Of a stretch of 64,000 bases of DNA, positions 43,363 to 52,267 are shown piece by piece. The DNA is from Acetobacterium tundrae (lineage in GTDB: Bacteria > Bacillota > Clostridia > Eubacteriales > Eubacteriaceae), in assembly GCF_008086615.1 (NCBI RefSeq), contig NZ_RXYB01000003.1:62001-126000 (forward strand). Direction: 5' to 3'. How positions within the stretch are numbered: the first letter of the stretch is position 1; every line of letters starts with the position of its first letter. A program made the translations under genes and the position numbers. The notes below the pieces were generated by a model that did not search any database, was not told where the DNA came from, and saw only the letters and a list, made by a program, of their open reading frames with translations.

Positions 43363-44724
43363 TTATTGATTCTCTATCACCAGTTCCTTGAAAATTTTGC
43401 CTCGGATTTCATAATTATCAAACATATCCCAACTTGCACAGGCTGGAGATAACAATACTGTATCTCCGACGACTGCTTCTGCTTTTGCAACAGCAACTGC
43501 CTCTTCATAATTTTCAACTTTTATGATGTTTTCAAATTCTTTTTCATGGGCCGCTTTTATTAAATCATTGGCTGTTACACCCAATACAATGAGTCGTTTT
43601 ACGCGTTTTGCGACTAATTCCATTAAATCAGAATAATCTTCCTTTTTATCATAACCGCCGGCCAACAGAATAATCGGTGTTTCCACCGCGTTTAATGCCG
43701 TAATGGTGGCATTGGTATTGGTCCCTTTTGAGTCATTGATATAGGTAACTCCGGAAAAACATCCAACCCATTCCAACCGGTGTTCCACACCTTTAAAGGA
43801 CTTCAGCACCTTTACAATCACATCTACCGTTACGCCTGAAAAGTATGCCAAAGTCAAAGCCGCCAGTGCATTCATGGTATTGTGGGGCCCAATAATCCCC
43901 AGTTCATCTTCACGGCACACAAAAACAATTTCTTTGCCGTTATTAATGTACAGTTTTCCATCCAGGCACCAGGCCCCGTAATCCAAAGGCTTTAAATAGC
44001 TGAAATACGCTTTTTTTGAAATCGCCGATTCTCCTAACCGGCACACCAGATCGTCATCTGCGTTTAAAACCAATAGATCTTCCGGGGTTTGATTTTCAAA
44101 AATCCGGCCTTTGGCTTTCACATAGTTTTTCATTGTCAAATGCCGATCAAGATGATCCGGCGTTAAGTTTAAAATCGTCGCTGCTTTGGGATGAAATGTT
44201 TGAATGGTTTCTAATTGAAAACTGCTGATTTCCGTCACAAAAACGTCCGCTTCTTTTGATCTTTCGATATACTTTGTGATTGGGTCGCCAATATTACCGA
44301 CCACATAGGTTCCGCGTCCTGACGCTTTAAATATTTCCCCTAATAAAGTGGTTGTGGTTGTTTTTCCGTTCGTTCCTGTAATCGCAATAAAAGGCGTTTT
44401 TGTCAATCGATAGGCTGCTTCAACCTCTCCAATCACAGGGATACCCTGTTCATCGGCCGCTTTGATGATGGGAATAATCAGTGGCACACCTGGACTTACC
44501 ACGACTTCATCAATTATATTTAAAATCTCCAGACTGGGTTGCATACCAAATATTGATTCAAAAAAGGGCCTTTTTTCATAGTCCGAAATTTGCGGGAACT
44601 CTTTCAAAACAATACTAGATGTCCGGGTATCTGTTAATACCACACCTTCTCCCTGATCTAGTAACAATTCCGTCACAGCCACTCCGCTTCGGGCCGCTCC
44701 AATAACTAACGTTGTTTTTCTCAT
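43363..44724 (-). CDS. murD: UDP-N-acetylmuramoyl-alanine--D-glutamate ligase MurD
   Basis: 453 aa three-domain Mur ligase. The N-terminal Rossmann unit (VIGAARSGVAVTELL), ATP loop AITGTNGKTTTTTLLGE, EISSFQLE, and the C-terminal domain with GGYDKKEDYSDL and SPACASWDMFDNYE. It adds D-Glu to UDP-MurNAc-Ala. Confidence 0.97.
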   Translation of the reverse strand: MRKTTLVIGAARSGVAVTELLLDQGEGVVLTDTRTSSIVLKEFPQISDYEKRPFFESIFGMQPSLEILNIIDEVVVSPGVPLIIPIIKAADEQGIPVIGEVEAAYRLTKTPFIAITGTNGKTTTTTLLGEIFKASGRGTYVVGNIGDPITKYIERSKEADVFVTEISSFQLETIQTFHPKAATILNLTPDHLDRHLTMKNYVKAKGRIFENQTPEDLLVLNADDDLVCRLGESAISKKAYFSYLKPLDYGAWCLDGKLYINNGKEIVFVCREDELGIIGPHNTMNALAALTLAYFSGVTVDVIVKVLKSFKGVEHRLEWVGCFSGVTYINDSKGTNTNATITALNAVETPIILLAGGYDKKEDYSDLMELVAKRVKRLIVLGVTANDLIKAAHEKEFENIIKVENYEEAVAVAKAEAVVGDTVLLSPACASWDMFDNYEIRGKIFKELVIENQ

Positions 44725-44736
44725 ATTGATCCTCTC

Positions 44737-45711
44737 CTAAACTAAACAAATAAATGCTATGGCAACAAAAATTGCTGTCACAACCCAAAAGACTGTCACA
44801 ACCCGTGTTTCACTCCAGCCGGCTAATTCAAAATGGTGGTGAATCGGAGCCATTCGAAAAAAACGTTTCCCTTTAGTGGCCTTAAAATAGCCGACCTGAA
44901 TAACTACTGATAAAGCTTCAATCACAAACAATCCACCAGCGATAAGCAAAAATAGTTGCAGTTGTGTAACAATTGCCATTACCACAACCGCACCGCCTAA
45001 TGCCATGGACCCGGTATCTCCCATAAAAATAGCCGCAGGATTTGAATTATGTCTTAAAAAGCCTAAACATCCGCCAATGACGCTGCCGATAAAAATAGCA
45101 GTCGCGGACTCCGGCAAAATCAATGATCCGACAAAAAAGAAAAGTGATACAATCAGGGTCACCCCAGATGCCAGTCCATCCAATCCATCGGTTAAGTTAA
45201 CCGCATTGACGATCGAAACAATCGCAACGAACGTCAAGGGAATATACCAAATTCCAAAATCTACCGGTTGATGCATAAAAGGAACAATGAGTTCCGATCC
45301 AATCGTCGAACAATTGTAGGCATATAATGAAATAGCCAGGGCTCCAACACATTGAAGAACGAGTTTCTGCCATGCCCGCAAACCAAGATTGTGTTTCTTT
45401 GCAACCTTTATGTAATCATCGATAAAGCCGACACAACCAAAATACAGCATGACAATCACGGGAAAAAAATCCCAAAAACCGGTCACTGCCGATAATAGAA
45501 TAAAGACAACAACAACACCTAATTGAATAACCAGCCCACCCATGGTTGGCGTTCCCGATTTTGCCAGATGACTTTGCGGGCCTTCTTCCCGAATAGCCTG
45601 CCCGAATTTTAACCGCCTGAGTACCGGAATAAAGTGAGGTGTCACCAAATAAACAACAGCAAAGGAAATAAGTAAACCAATCAACCCTGCTTTTAAAGCT
45701 GTCAATTCCAT
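44737..45711 (-). CDS. mraY: Phospho-N-acetylmuramoyl-pentapeptide transferase MraY
   Basis: 324 aa with about ten transmembrane helices. GTPTMGGLVIQ, the magnesium-binding FIDDYIKVAKKHNLGLRAWQK and VNLTDGLDGLASG, and APIHHHFELAGWSE are all conserved. It makes lipid I. Its start overlaps the murF stop by one base (TAATG). Confidence 0.97.
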   Translation of the reverse strand: MELTALKAGLIGLLISFAVVYLVTPHFIPVLRRLKFGQAIREEGPQSHLAKSGTPTMGGLVIQLGVVVVFILLSAVTGFWDFFPVIVMLYFGCVGFIDDYIKVAKKHNLGLRAWQKLVLQCVGALAISLYAYNCSTIGSELIVPFMHQPVDFGIWYIPLTFVAIVSIVNAVNLTDGLDGLASGVTLIVSLFFFVGSLILPESATAIFIGSVIGGCLGFLRHNSNPAAIFMGDTGSMALGGAVVVMAIVTQLQLFLLIAGGLFVIEALSVVIQVGYFKATKGKRFFRMAPIHHHFELAGWSETRVVTVFWVVTAIFVAIAFICLV

Positions 45712-47087
45712 TATTCATGACCTCCTTCAATATAATCAATTACTTTTTCCAGTCCCATTCCGCGGGAAGCTTTAATTAAAATAACATCTTCCGGAGCCAT
45801 GATCGCCCGGAGACATTTTCCTGCCGCCTGAGCATCCAAAACAGGATAAACACAATCTTGTTTATCACCATAACCCCGGCAAATTTCTTTTCCTAAATTT
45901 CCGACGCCGATGAGAATATCTGCTTTGTCTTTTGCATACTCACCAATTTCATAATGGGCAACCGGGCCGTAATCCCCCATTTCAAGCATATCTCCAAGAA
46001 TTGCGATTTTACGCTTATAATCACATCCAATGGTTTTAAGCACATCCAATGATGCTTTCATTGCATCAGGATTTGCATTATAGGTATCATTGATCACTTT
46101 TATTTTTCCGATTGAAAAAATATTCATACGGTTACCGCTTGGCACAAAAGCATCCAAACCTTTTTGTATCTCCGGTTGCTTCATGTTGTAAAAATACCCC
46201 AGCCAAATAGCCGTTAGACAATTATAAACATTATGTTCCCCGGGAAAATTGAATATATATCTTTCTTTCCGCCCTTCCCATTCCACCGTCATTTTAAGAC
46301 CGCGACTATGGGAAGTATATTCTGAAACCTTAATATCTTGCTGCCCGTGAATTCCAAAACTTTTAACCCTAAAATTATTTTTTTCTTCTTTTAACTTTTT
46401 CAGGAAACAATCATCCCCATTAACCAATGCGATCCCATCATTCTTTAACGTTTGTAATATTTCTTTTTTTGCCAGAAAAATATTTTTCTGGGTTTTTAAA
46501 CGTTCAATATGACTCAGACCAATGTTGGTAATGACACTGATATCCGGATCAACACTCTGGATTGATTTTGAAATATCTCCCCGATGATCCATTCCCATTT
46601 CAATCACTGCTATTTCATGTTCAGGGCCTAAATTAAAAAGCGTTTGGGGGATACCATATTCATTGTTGAAATTTCCTTTGGTTTTAAGGACGTTGTATTT
46701 CTGAGCAAGTACCGAAGCCACCAAATCTTTTGTTGTCGTTTTTCCGCTGCTTCCGGTAATGGCAACTACCGACAGTGCATATCGATGCCTGTTGAAGCTT
46801 GCCAGTGCTTTCATTGCTTCCAACGTCGAAGGCACAAGAATAATGGTCATGTTTTCCGGAAAAAAGCGATCTTTTTCTTGACTCAGACTCACTCTTCCAC
46901 CATTTAAAAATGCCGATTCGATAAAAGCATGGCCATTATTCGTCTCACCAATAACAGGAATGTATAAATCCCCATTTTCTATCTTTCGACTGTCAATTTT
47001 AACATCTTTTACTATTAAGTTGCTTTCCCCTTGAAGTAATTTTCCCTGGGTGATCCTAAGTATTTCATCAATACTGATACTGTCCAT
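45711..47087 (-). CDS. murF: UDP-MurNAc-tripeptide--D-Ala-D-Ala ligase MurF
   Basis: 458 aa. N-terminal substrate domain (KDVKIDSRKIENGDLYIPV), ATP loop ITGSSGKTTTKDLVA, the N-terminal capsule HIERLKTQKNIFLAKKEI, and NDTYNANPDAMKASL. It adds D-Ala-D-Ala to complete the pentapeptide. A hairpin and likely promoter lie upstream, so it can start its own transcript for the downstream wall genes. Confidence 0.96.
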   Translation of the reverse strand: MDSISIDEILRITQGKLLQGESNLIVKDVKIDSRKIENGDLYIPVIGETNNGHAFIESAFLNGGRVSLSQEKDRFFPENMTIILVPSTLEAMKALASFNRHRYALSVVAITGSSGKTTTKDLVASVLAQKYNVLKTKGNFNNEYGIPQTLFNLGPEHEIAVIEMGMDHRGDISKSIQSVDPDISVITNIGLSHIERLKTQKNIFLAKKEILQTLKNDGIALVNGDDCFLKKLKEEKNNFRVKSFGIHGQQDIKVSEYTSHSRGLKMTVEWEGRKERYIFNFPGEHNVYNCLTAIWLGYFYNMKQPEIQKGLDAFVPSGNRMNIFSIGKIKVINDTYNANPDAMKASLDVLKTIGCDYKRKIAILGDMLEMGDYGPVAHYEIGEYAKDKADILIGVGNLGKEICRGYGDKQDCVYPVLDAQAAGKCLRAIMAPEDVILIKASRGMGLEKVIDYIEGGHE

Positions 47088-47146
47088 CGATAAATTTTAC
47101 CTAATCTTTCTCCAAAATTTTCTTCTTTTTCCCAAAAGACTGTGCT

Positions 47147-47202
47147 ATTATATCAAACTTTATACATAAAGAAAAGCAAGGATTTTCCCCTCGCTTTTCT
47201 TT
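47147..47202 (-). terminator. Terminator of the PBP gene with adjacent murF promoter -10
   Basis: AAAGAAAAGC (47168-47177) and GCTTTTCTTT (47193-47202) are the outer arms of a 14-bp stem with one G-U pair on the minus strand. Just beyond it a TATAAT (47147-47152) lies about 60 bp before murF; its -35 (TTTTCT, weak) falls in the hairpin. So the hairpin ends the PBP message and the murF unit can start here. Confidence 0.65.
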
Positions 47203-47210
47203 CACCTTTA

Positions 47211-49619
47211 CTATGGGGTAAATGTTACATTAACGTCACTGCCTTTTTCAACAACAGTCGTTGCTGCCGGCGTCTGACTTGATGCAAAACCATTACCTGT
47301 AATTTTAAGATTTAGTCCCAGTCCCGTGAGTAACTCATTGGCACTTTGAATTGAAAGTTTTGTGACATCAGGAACAACGACTGTTCCGCTGGTCGAGCTG
47401 GTGGAGTCTCCCAATCCAAGTACAATTTCTGTACTAGAATCGTACACGGAATTAGTCGGAATGCTTTGACTAACAACTGTACTGCCACTTGTCGTTGCAT
47501 CAAAACTGTATTTGATTCCTTTTTCATTAAGGATACTTGCTGCAAAATCTTTATTCTGTCCAACCAAATCAGGAACGGTTATGCTGCCCTTTTGAACTGC
47601 TTCTGTGCTCACATCATTGATGTTGGTATCGGCAGAATTATAATTCAAAGTTTGTTCCATCAAACTAATCGCCGTCGGAGCTGCACTAGTACTCCCATAA
47701 GCCCCTGCTTTCGGTTCATCAAGCACAACATAAACAGAATATTTCGGATCTTCAATCGGTGCAAAGCAATAAAAAGAAGTAACATATTTGGTCGTTGAAT
47801 AGGCTCCGTCGATAAATTTTTCTGCCGTTCCGGTTTTTCCGCCGATACTGTAACCTTCAGAAAGGGCGGTCATGCTCGAATCATAGCCAACCACTTTTCT
47901 CATGATTTCTCTCATTGCTAAAGATGTTTCCGTTGAAATAATCTGCTTCGGTGATTCGGTTTGGGTACCCTTGGTTTCATTTGAAATAATGGTGGGCTTT
48001 ACATAATAACCATTGTTTACAACACTGTTCAGCGCACTGACCATCTGAATGGGCGTTACCGCCAAACCCTGTCCAAAAGAAAAAGTTGCATAATCAACTT
48101 GATTGATTTCACCGTTTGCCTTAGAAAGACGGTTGATGATTCCGGATTCTTCTCCGTCCAGCTCAATCCCGGTTCTTTGACCTAATCCAAAATTATAAAC
48201 ATACTGAAAGAAAACATCAGGGTCTAACTTTTCAATAATTTGAACCAAACCAGGATTGCAGGAATACGCAATAGCATCTGAAACAGTCTCGGTGCCATGA
48301 GGTCCGGTTGAGCAATTAATGATTGCATCCCCAACCTGTATAGATCCACTGCAATAAACAAGGGTATCCGGTGTTACCACCCCTTCTTCCAGTGCCGCCG
48401 ACCCGGTAAGCGCTTTAAACGTTGAACCCGGTTCATAGATAAAACTCACTGCCGGATTTTGGTACATTTCCAGCAGTTTTTCTGAATCAGTCAATCCTGT
48501 CAGGTCTTCTGCATGCGTCGATGCGAAATTTGCATCAAGGGTATTCGGATCATTAAGATTATAATTCGGGTTTGATGCCATGGCAACAACCTGTCCGGTC
48601 TTTGTTTCCATAACAATAGCTGTAACACTTTTTGTCTGCCATGTTGCTGCCGCTTCTGCCACCGCTTTTTCCGCCATTAATTGAATATTACTATCAATTG
48701 TTAAGGTAATGTCTTTTCCTTGAACGGGGGCCTTTAGGATTTTTGTTTGCGAAGCGATTTTATTTCCATCAGCGTCCTTCTGATAATACAGTACTCCATT
48801 TTCGCCGCTTAGAACATCATTATAAGTTGATTCCACACCATAACGTCCACTGTAATCGGCTCCGGTAAATCCCAAAATGTAGGAAGCAAAATTACCGTTT
48901 GTATAATATCTTCGATAATCGTCCAGTAATTCAATTCCATTGTAACTCTGAATGTTCCCCGAGGCATCTGTTATTGCTTCGGAATTCTTAATATCCAATG
49001 CCAGGGCATTATCAACCTGACCTTTTATTAATACCGTGGTATTCTCTTTTCTGGTCGCTTCTTCATAAAGAGTGTCATACTTCAAATCCAGTTCACTGGC
49101 CAAAGTCTTAGCCACCGTATTGGGATCAGTGATACTTTTCGGTTTAAAATAAAGCACATCATCTTCAACACTTACGCCTGGAAAGTTGTGACTGAGAACC
49201 GTCACTGCCGTTGCACTACTGACCGCTGTATCCACTTCAATAGCATCATCTTCCAATACCGAAATCTTTGCCAGTACATCTTCATATTTTAAGCCAAGCT
49301 TCGTGCTCAATGTATTTGCTAAACGTTCCGGGTCTTTAACCTCAAAAGGAACAACATTGACAGCTGATGCCGATGAATCTTTAGCTAAAACATTCCCATT
49401 CCGATCATAAATATCGCCGCGAGAAGCCGTAATCGGCACTTCCTCAACAAGCTGATCAACCTGTCGCTCATATTTTCCTGCCGAATTTACAATTTGCAGG
49501 GAGAATAATCTCACAATAACAACAATTAAGCACAATGAAAGGATAACCATAATCAGCACAATTTTCTTTTGCTTGCTTAATGGTCCAATCTCCCGTTGTG
49601 CTTTCTTTCTTCTATTCAC
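47211..49619 (-). CDS. Class B penicillin-binding protein with two PASTA domains (FtsI/SpoVD-like)
   Basis: 802 aa. A short cytoplasmic N-terminus, one transmembrane helix (about 22-44), the dimerisation domain (about 55-300, starting ITASRGDIYDRNGNVLA), and the transpeptidase domain with SxxK in EPGSTFKAL (Ser near 397), the SxN-like SCNP (about 452) and KTGTAEKF (about 598). Two PASTA repeats end the protein (about 665-730 and 735-802), as in SpoVD and PBP2B-type proteins. It makes septal or spore cortex peptidoglycan with FtsW. It follows ftsL by 68 bp. Confidence 0.95.
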   Translation of the reverse strand: MNRRKKAQREIGPLSKQKKIVLIMVILSLCLIVVIVRLFSLQIVNSAGKYERQVDQLVEEVPITASRGDIYDRNGNVLAKDSSASAVNVVPFEVKDPERLANTLSTKLGLKYEDVLAKISVLEDDAIEVDTAVSSATAVTVLSHNFPGVSVEDDVLYFKPKSITDPNTVAKTLASELDLKYDTLYEEATRKENTTVLIKGQVDNALALDIKNSEAITDASGNIQSYNGIELLDDYRRYYTNGNFASYILGFTGADYSGRYGVESTYNDVLSGENGVLYYQKDADGNKIASQTKILKAPVQGKDITLTIDSNIQLMAEKAVAEAAATWQTKSVTAIVMETKTGQVVAMASNPNYNLNDPNTLDANFASTHAEDLTGLTDSEKLLEMYQNPAVSFIYEPGSTFKALTGSAALEEGVVTPDTLVYCSGSIQVGDAIINCSTGPHGTETVSDAIAYSCNPGLVQIIEKLDPDVFFQYVYNFGLGQRTGIELDGEESGIINRLSKANGEINQVDYATFSFGQGLAVTPIQMVSALNSVVNNGYYVKPTIISNETKGTQTESPKQIISTETSLAMREIMRKVVGYDSSMTALSEGYSIGGKTGTAEKFIDGAYSTTKYVTSFYCFAPIEDPKYSVYVVLDEPKAGAYGSTSAAPTAISLMEQTLNYNSADTNINDVSTEAVQKGSITVPDLVGQNKDFAASILNEKGIKYSFDATTSGSTVVSQSIPTNSVYDSSTEIVLGLGDSTSSTSGTVVVPDVTKLSIQSANELLTGLGLNLKITGNGFASSQTPAATTVVEKGSDVNVTFTP

Positions 49620-49687
49620 ATTTTTTCTCCAAGATCTTTTAACGTTTGTCGACAGTTTACTTCAATCAGCTTAAGGTAAACCATAGT

Positions 49688-50137
49688 CTAAAACAAATTT
49701 TCGAACCAGCTTTTTACTTTTTCTGTTTCTAAAGTAGTTGCGGTCTTTTTCTGTTCTGAAACCACTTCTTTCCGATATTGGGCCTGAGTTGGTTCCGTCA
49801 TACCGTAACTCCTTGCTTGTGCTTCAATGGATTGCAAGTTCATATTTGTAACTAACTGTCCCTCTTTACTGTCATTCGCCTGAATGGCTTCATTAAGTGT
49901 CTTTTGAAGACTTAAGATTTCAGTATTTTTCTCTGTGATCATAGAATGCTGAAATAAAAGTCCTGCCATCACGGCAAATACGACCAGCGCCGTCATTGCA
50001 ATATACGAAGAAGGCGTTAATATTTTTTTCTTTTGTTTGGATCTTCGCTTTTGTCTTTCAGTAGTAACTACTTCTTGTCTGACTTCATTTTGTGTTTCCA
50101 GATTGGAACTTTGCTTTCTTTTCCTTGCAGTCGCCAT
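49688..50137 (-). CDS. ftsL: Cell division protein FtsL
   Basis: 149 aa. A basic N-terminus, one transmembrane helix (about 47-69), then a coiled coil (about 72-115: TEKNTEILSLQKTLNEAIQ). This fits FtsL. It stabilises the FtsQ-FtsB divisome complex. Sequence similarity is low in this family, so position between rsmH and the PBP gene is the main support. Confidence 0.85.
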   Translation of the reverse strand: MATARKRKQSSNLETQNEVRQEVVTTERQKRRSKQKKKILTPSSYIAMTALVVFAVMAGLLFQHSMITEKNTEILSLQKTLNEAIQANDSKEGQLVTNMNLQSIEAQARSYGMTEPTQAQYRKEVVSEQKKTATTLETEKVKSWFENLF

Positions 50138-50157
50138 GGAACTCTCCTTTAATTAAC

Positions 50158-51114
50158 TCAGCTTCCTGTTCCTAGCTTTTCAATGATCCGAAGTTTTGCA
50201 CTTCGGGAACGTCGATTTTCTTCTTGTTCGTCTATTCCCGGTACAATAGGTTTTCTTGAAATTATTTTTAATTCCGGCTTTTTTCCACACATACACTGGG
50301 GAAAATCTGGCGGGCAGGTACATGGATTTGCTCTTCCTTTAAAAAAGTGCTTAACAACGCGATCTTCCAAAGAATGAAATGTAATGACACACATTCGTCC
50401 TCCCGGTTTAAGCGCCTCAAGCCCTTGAGACAAAGCATCTTCTAATATTTTTAATTCCCCATTAACCTCCAGGCGAATGGCCTGGAATGTTTTTCTGGAA
50501 GGATGTTTTTCTTTATGACGGTCCTGGGGAGGGTAAGCTCTTTTAATGATCTCACTTAACTCCAAGGTTGTTGTAATGCGTTTTATTTCTCTGGCTTTCA
50601 CGATGGATTTTACAATTTGACCGGCAAATTTCTCTTCCCCATAAAGAAATAAAATTTTCTTTAAATCTCCTGGTGAATAGTCATTGACCACCATTTCCGC
50701 TGTTAAATTCGCAGACTGGTTCATTCTCATATCCAAGGGGCCATCGTGATGATATGAAAAGCCTCGGGTATCATCGTCCAGTTGAAATGATGAAACCCCG
50801 AGGTCATATAGAATACCATCGATTCCAAAGAGATGGAGGCTCTCTAGAACCTTGGTTAAACTGGCAAAATTACTTTTTATAAAAAAACGTTGGCAAACAT
50901 AAGCTTCCAAACGTTTTTTGGCATATTCCAAGGCAAAGTCGTCCTGGTCAATGCCTACTAAAATTCCACTTTCTCCCAAAGCTTCACAGATCCATTGGGA
51001 ATGACCGCCACCGCCTAATGTGCAATCAACATAGACACCTTCCGAACGAATGCAAAGGCCTTCTATTGATTCTCGCAATAAAACAGATGTATGAGAAAAT
51101 GTGTTTGGTTTCAT
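50158..51114 (-). CDS. rsmH: 16S rRNA (cytosine-N4) methyltransferase RsmH
   Basis: 318 aa. The SAM motif YVDCTLGGGGHSQWICEAL, DLGVSSFQLDDDTRGFSYHH, RKTFQAIRLEVNGEL and ITFHSLEDRVVKHFF are the MraW signatures. It methylates C1402 of 16S rRNA. The start overlaps the mraZ stop by one base (TAATG). Confidence 0.97.
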   Translation of the reverse strand: MKPNTFSHTSVLLRESIEGLCIRSEGVYVDCTLGGGGHSQWICEALGESGILVGIDQDDFALEYAKKRLEAYVCQRFFIKSNFASLTKVLESLHLFGIDGILYDLGVSSFQLDDDTRGFSYHHDGPLDMRMNQSANLTAEMVVNDYSPGDLKKILFLYGEEKFAGQIVKSIVKAREIKRITTTLELSEIIKRAYPPQDRHKEKHPSRKTFQAIRLEVNGELKILEDALSQGLEALKPGGRMCVITFHSLEDRVVKHFFKGRANPCTCPPDFPQCMCGKKPELKIISRKPIVPGIDEQEENRRSRSAKLRIIEKLGTGS

Positions 51115-51545
51115 TAAATTCCCAGCATTGCCATATTATTGGCAATGTCCTCATAGTTTAAATCCTCATTATCATTATAGCTTGACCATAATTGACTATC
51201 CCATATCTCCAATCGATTTGAAACGCCGATGATGGTTACCTCTTTAGTGATTTTTGCATATTTTCGAAGCGAAATCGGAATGCTGGCGCGACCTTGTCGA
51301 TCCAATTCACAGTCTGCCGCTCCGGCAAAGAAAAATCGGGTAAACGCCCTTGCGTCTTTATCAGATATTGGCAAGGTTTTTAATTTACTTTCAAAATTCT
51401 CCCATTCTTCCATGGAAAAAATAAATAAGCAACAGTCCAATCCTTTTGTTAAAACGAATTGACCGCCAAGAGATTCTCTGAATTTTGAAGGAATGATTAA
51501 TCTTCCCTTATCGTCTATATTATGTTCATACTCTCCAAAAAACAT
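51114..51545 (-). CDS. mraZ: Transcriptional regulator MraZ
   Basis: 143 aa of two SpoVT/AbrB-like halves, with signatures [14 protein letters not shown] and [19 protein letters not shown]. MraZ binds TGG-type direct repeats upstream of its own operon. Such repeats are present over its promoter here (51571-51618). First gene of the division cluster. Confidence 0.96.
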   Translation of the reverse strand: MFFGEYEHNIDDKGRLIIPSKFRESLGGQFVLTKGLDCCLFIFSMEEWENFESKLKTLPISDKDARAFTRFFFAGAADCELDRQGRASIPISLRKYAKITKEVTIIGVSNRLEIWDSQLWSSYNDNEDLNYEDIANNMAMLGI

Positions 51546-51570
51546 TCAGGTTCCCCTCCTTCTTACTTTG

Positions 51571-51618
51571 TTCTTCCATTACGTTCCACATTATACCACA
51601 CTCCACCACCCTTCACAA
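51571..51618 (-). promoter_or_regulatory. mraZ promoter with decameric MraZ-box-like repeats
   Basis: On the minus strand TTGTGA (51613-51618), 17 bp, then TATAAT (51590-51595). Four consecutive 10-bp blocks (51571-51610) each carry TGG at the same place: GGTGG, TGTGG, TGTGG and AATGG. The one-helical-turn period matches the repeat spacing of known MraZ sites, and the blocks overlap the -10. Autorepression is the likely meaning. Confidence 0.75.
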
Positions 51619-51689
51619 GTTGCACAGACGCTTATTAAGCAAAAAACAGGGTTAAATTTTGTTAAAATTTCACAACATTTGTATCGATT

Positions 51690-51875
51690 TTATATCATTA
51701 TACTTAAAAAGCTTAAAAAAATATTATTAAAGCCAATTTCCCATAAACTCATCCGATAAGGCCATGATAAATCGTTGTCTTCATTATAAAGATTTTTCGG
51801 GCTACCGCCTGTTCACTATGATCCAGATAACTAATATTCCTGTTATCTGCAGTCCTTACTTTTGCACTTTTTCAC
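51690..51875 (-). pseudogene. Possible decayed small gene upstream of mraZ
   Basis: AAGGAGAAC precedes a GTG at 51875 giving MKKCKSKDCR and a stop. Other frames continue with protein-like text: NISYLDHSEQA, then GGSPKNLYNEDNDLSWPYRM and SLWEIGFNN. Together these would make a ~60-residue small protein broken by frameshifts, or two overlapping short ORFs. The pattern with a central NxY and a final WxxGF is vaguely like small ribosome-modulation-factor-type proteins. Also inside, CAGATAAC/GTTATCTG (51824-51849) forms a stem. Low confidence. The remainder of the gap to 51927 shows nothing. Confidence 0.35.
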
Positions 51876-51927
51876 GTTCTCCTTAAAATATTTTATATTT
51901 GTTTCCTCTTAAATTCCACATTATAAC

Positions 51928-51956
51928 TTGTGATTAAAACTATTTTGGTTTAAACT
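51928..51956 (+). promoter_or_regulatory. Promoter of the ACT-UPF0210 operon
   Basis: TTGTGA (51928-51933), 17 bp, then TAAACT (51951-51956), 32 bp before the ACT-domain gene start. Confidence 0.5.
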
Positions 51957-51988
51957 GTTAAAATAATGAAACTTAAGGAGTATGAAAT

Positions 51989-52258
51989 ATGAGAGCAGTA
52001 GTAACGGTTATTGGAAAAGACCGCACCGGAATAATATACAATGTATCAAAAATATTAGCAGAAAATAATGTCAATATTGAAGATATCAGTCAAACAATTA
52101 TGGATGATTTTTTTACGATGATCATGTTGGTCAACTTAGATAATATGTCCATTGATTTTAATGTACTAAAAAACGAACTGGAAAAAATAGCCGAAACCAT
52201 CGGCATGTCCATCCGCATTCAGCATGAAGATCTTTTCAATGCGATGCACACCATTTGA
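51989..52258 (+). CDS. ACT domain protein (UPF0237, GcvR-like)
   Basis: 89 aa, one ACT domain: RAVVTVIGKDRTGIIYNVSK, NIEDISQTIMDDFFTMIMLV. Such small proteins bind amino acids and are often paired with the PFL-like UPF0210 gene. It precedes that gene by 9 bp, so they are cotranscribed. The ligand is unknown. AAGGAG lies before the ATG. Confidence 0.92.
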   Translation: MRAVVTVIGKDRTGIIYNVSKILAENNVNIEDISQTIMDDFFTMIMLVNLDNMSIDFNVLKNELEKIAETIGMSIRIQHEDLFNAMHTI

Positions 52259-52267
52259 GGCAGGATT

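Noticed and set aside
51740-51880. Possible riboswitch upstream of mraZ
   Set aside because: An 8-bp stem exists, but no known riboswitch core (SAM, FMN, purine, ZTP, c-di-GMP, T-box) could be matched; treated as a candidate decayed ORF.
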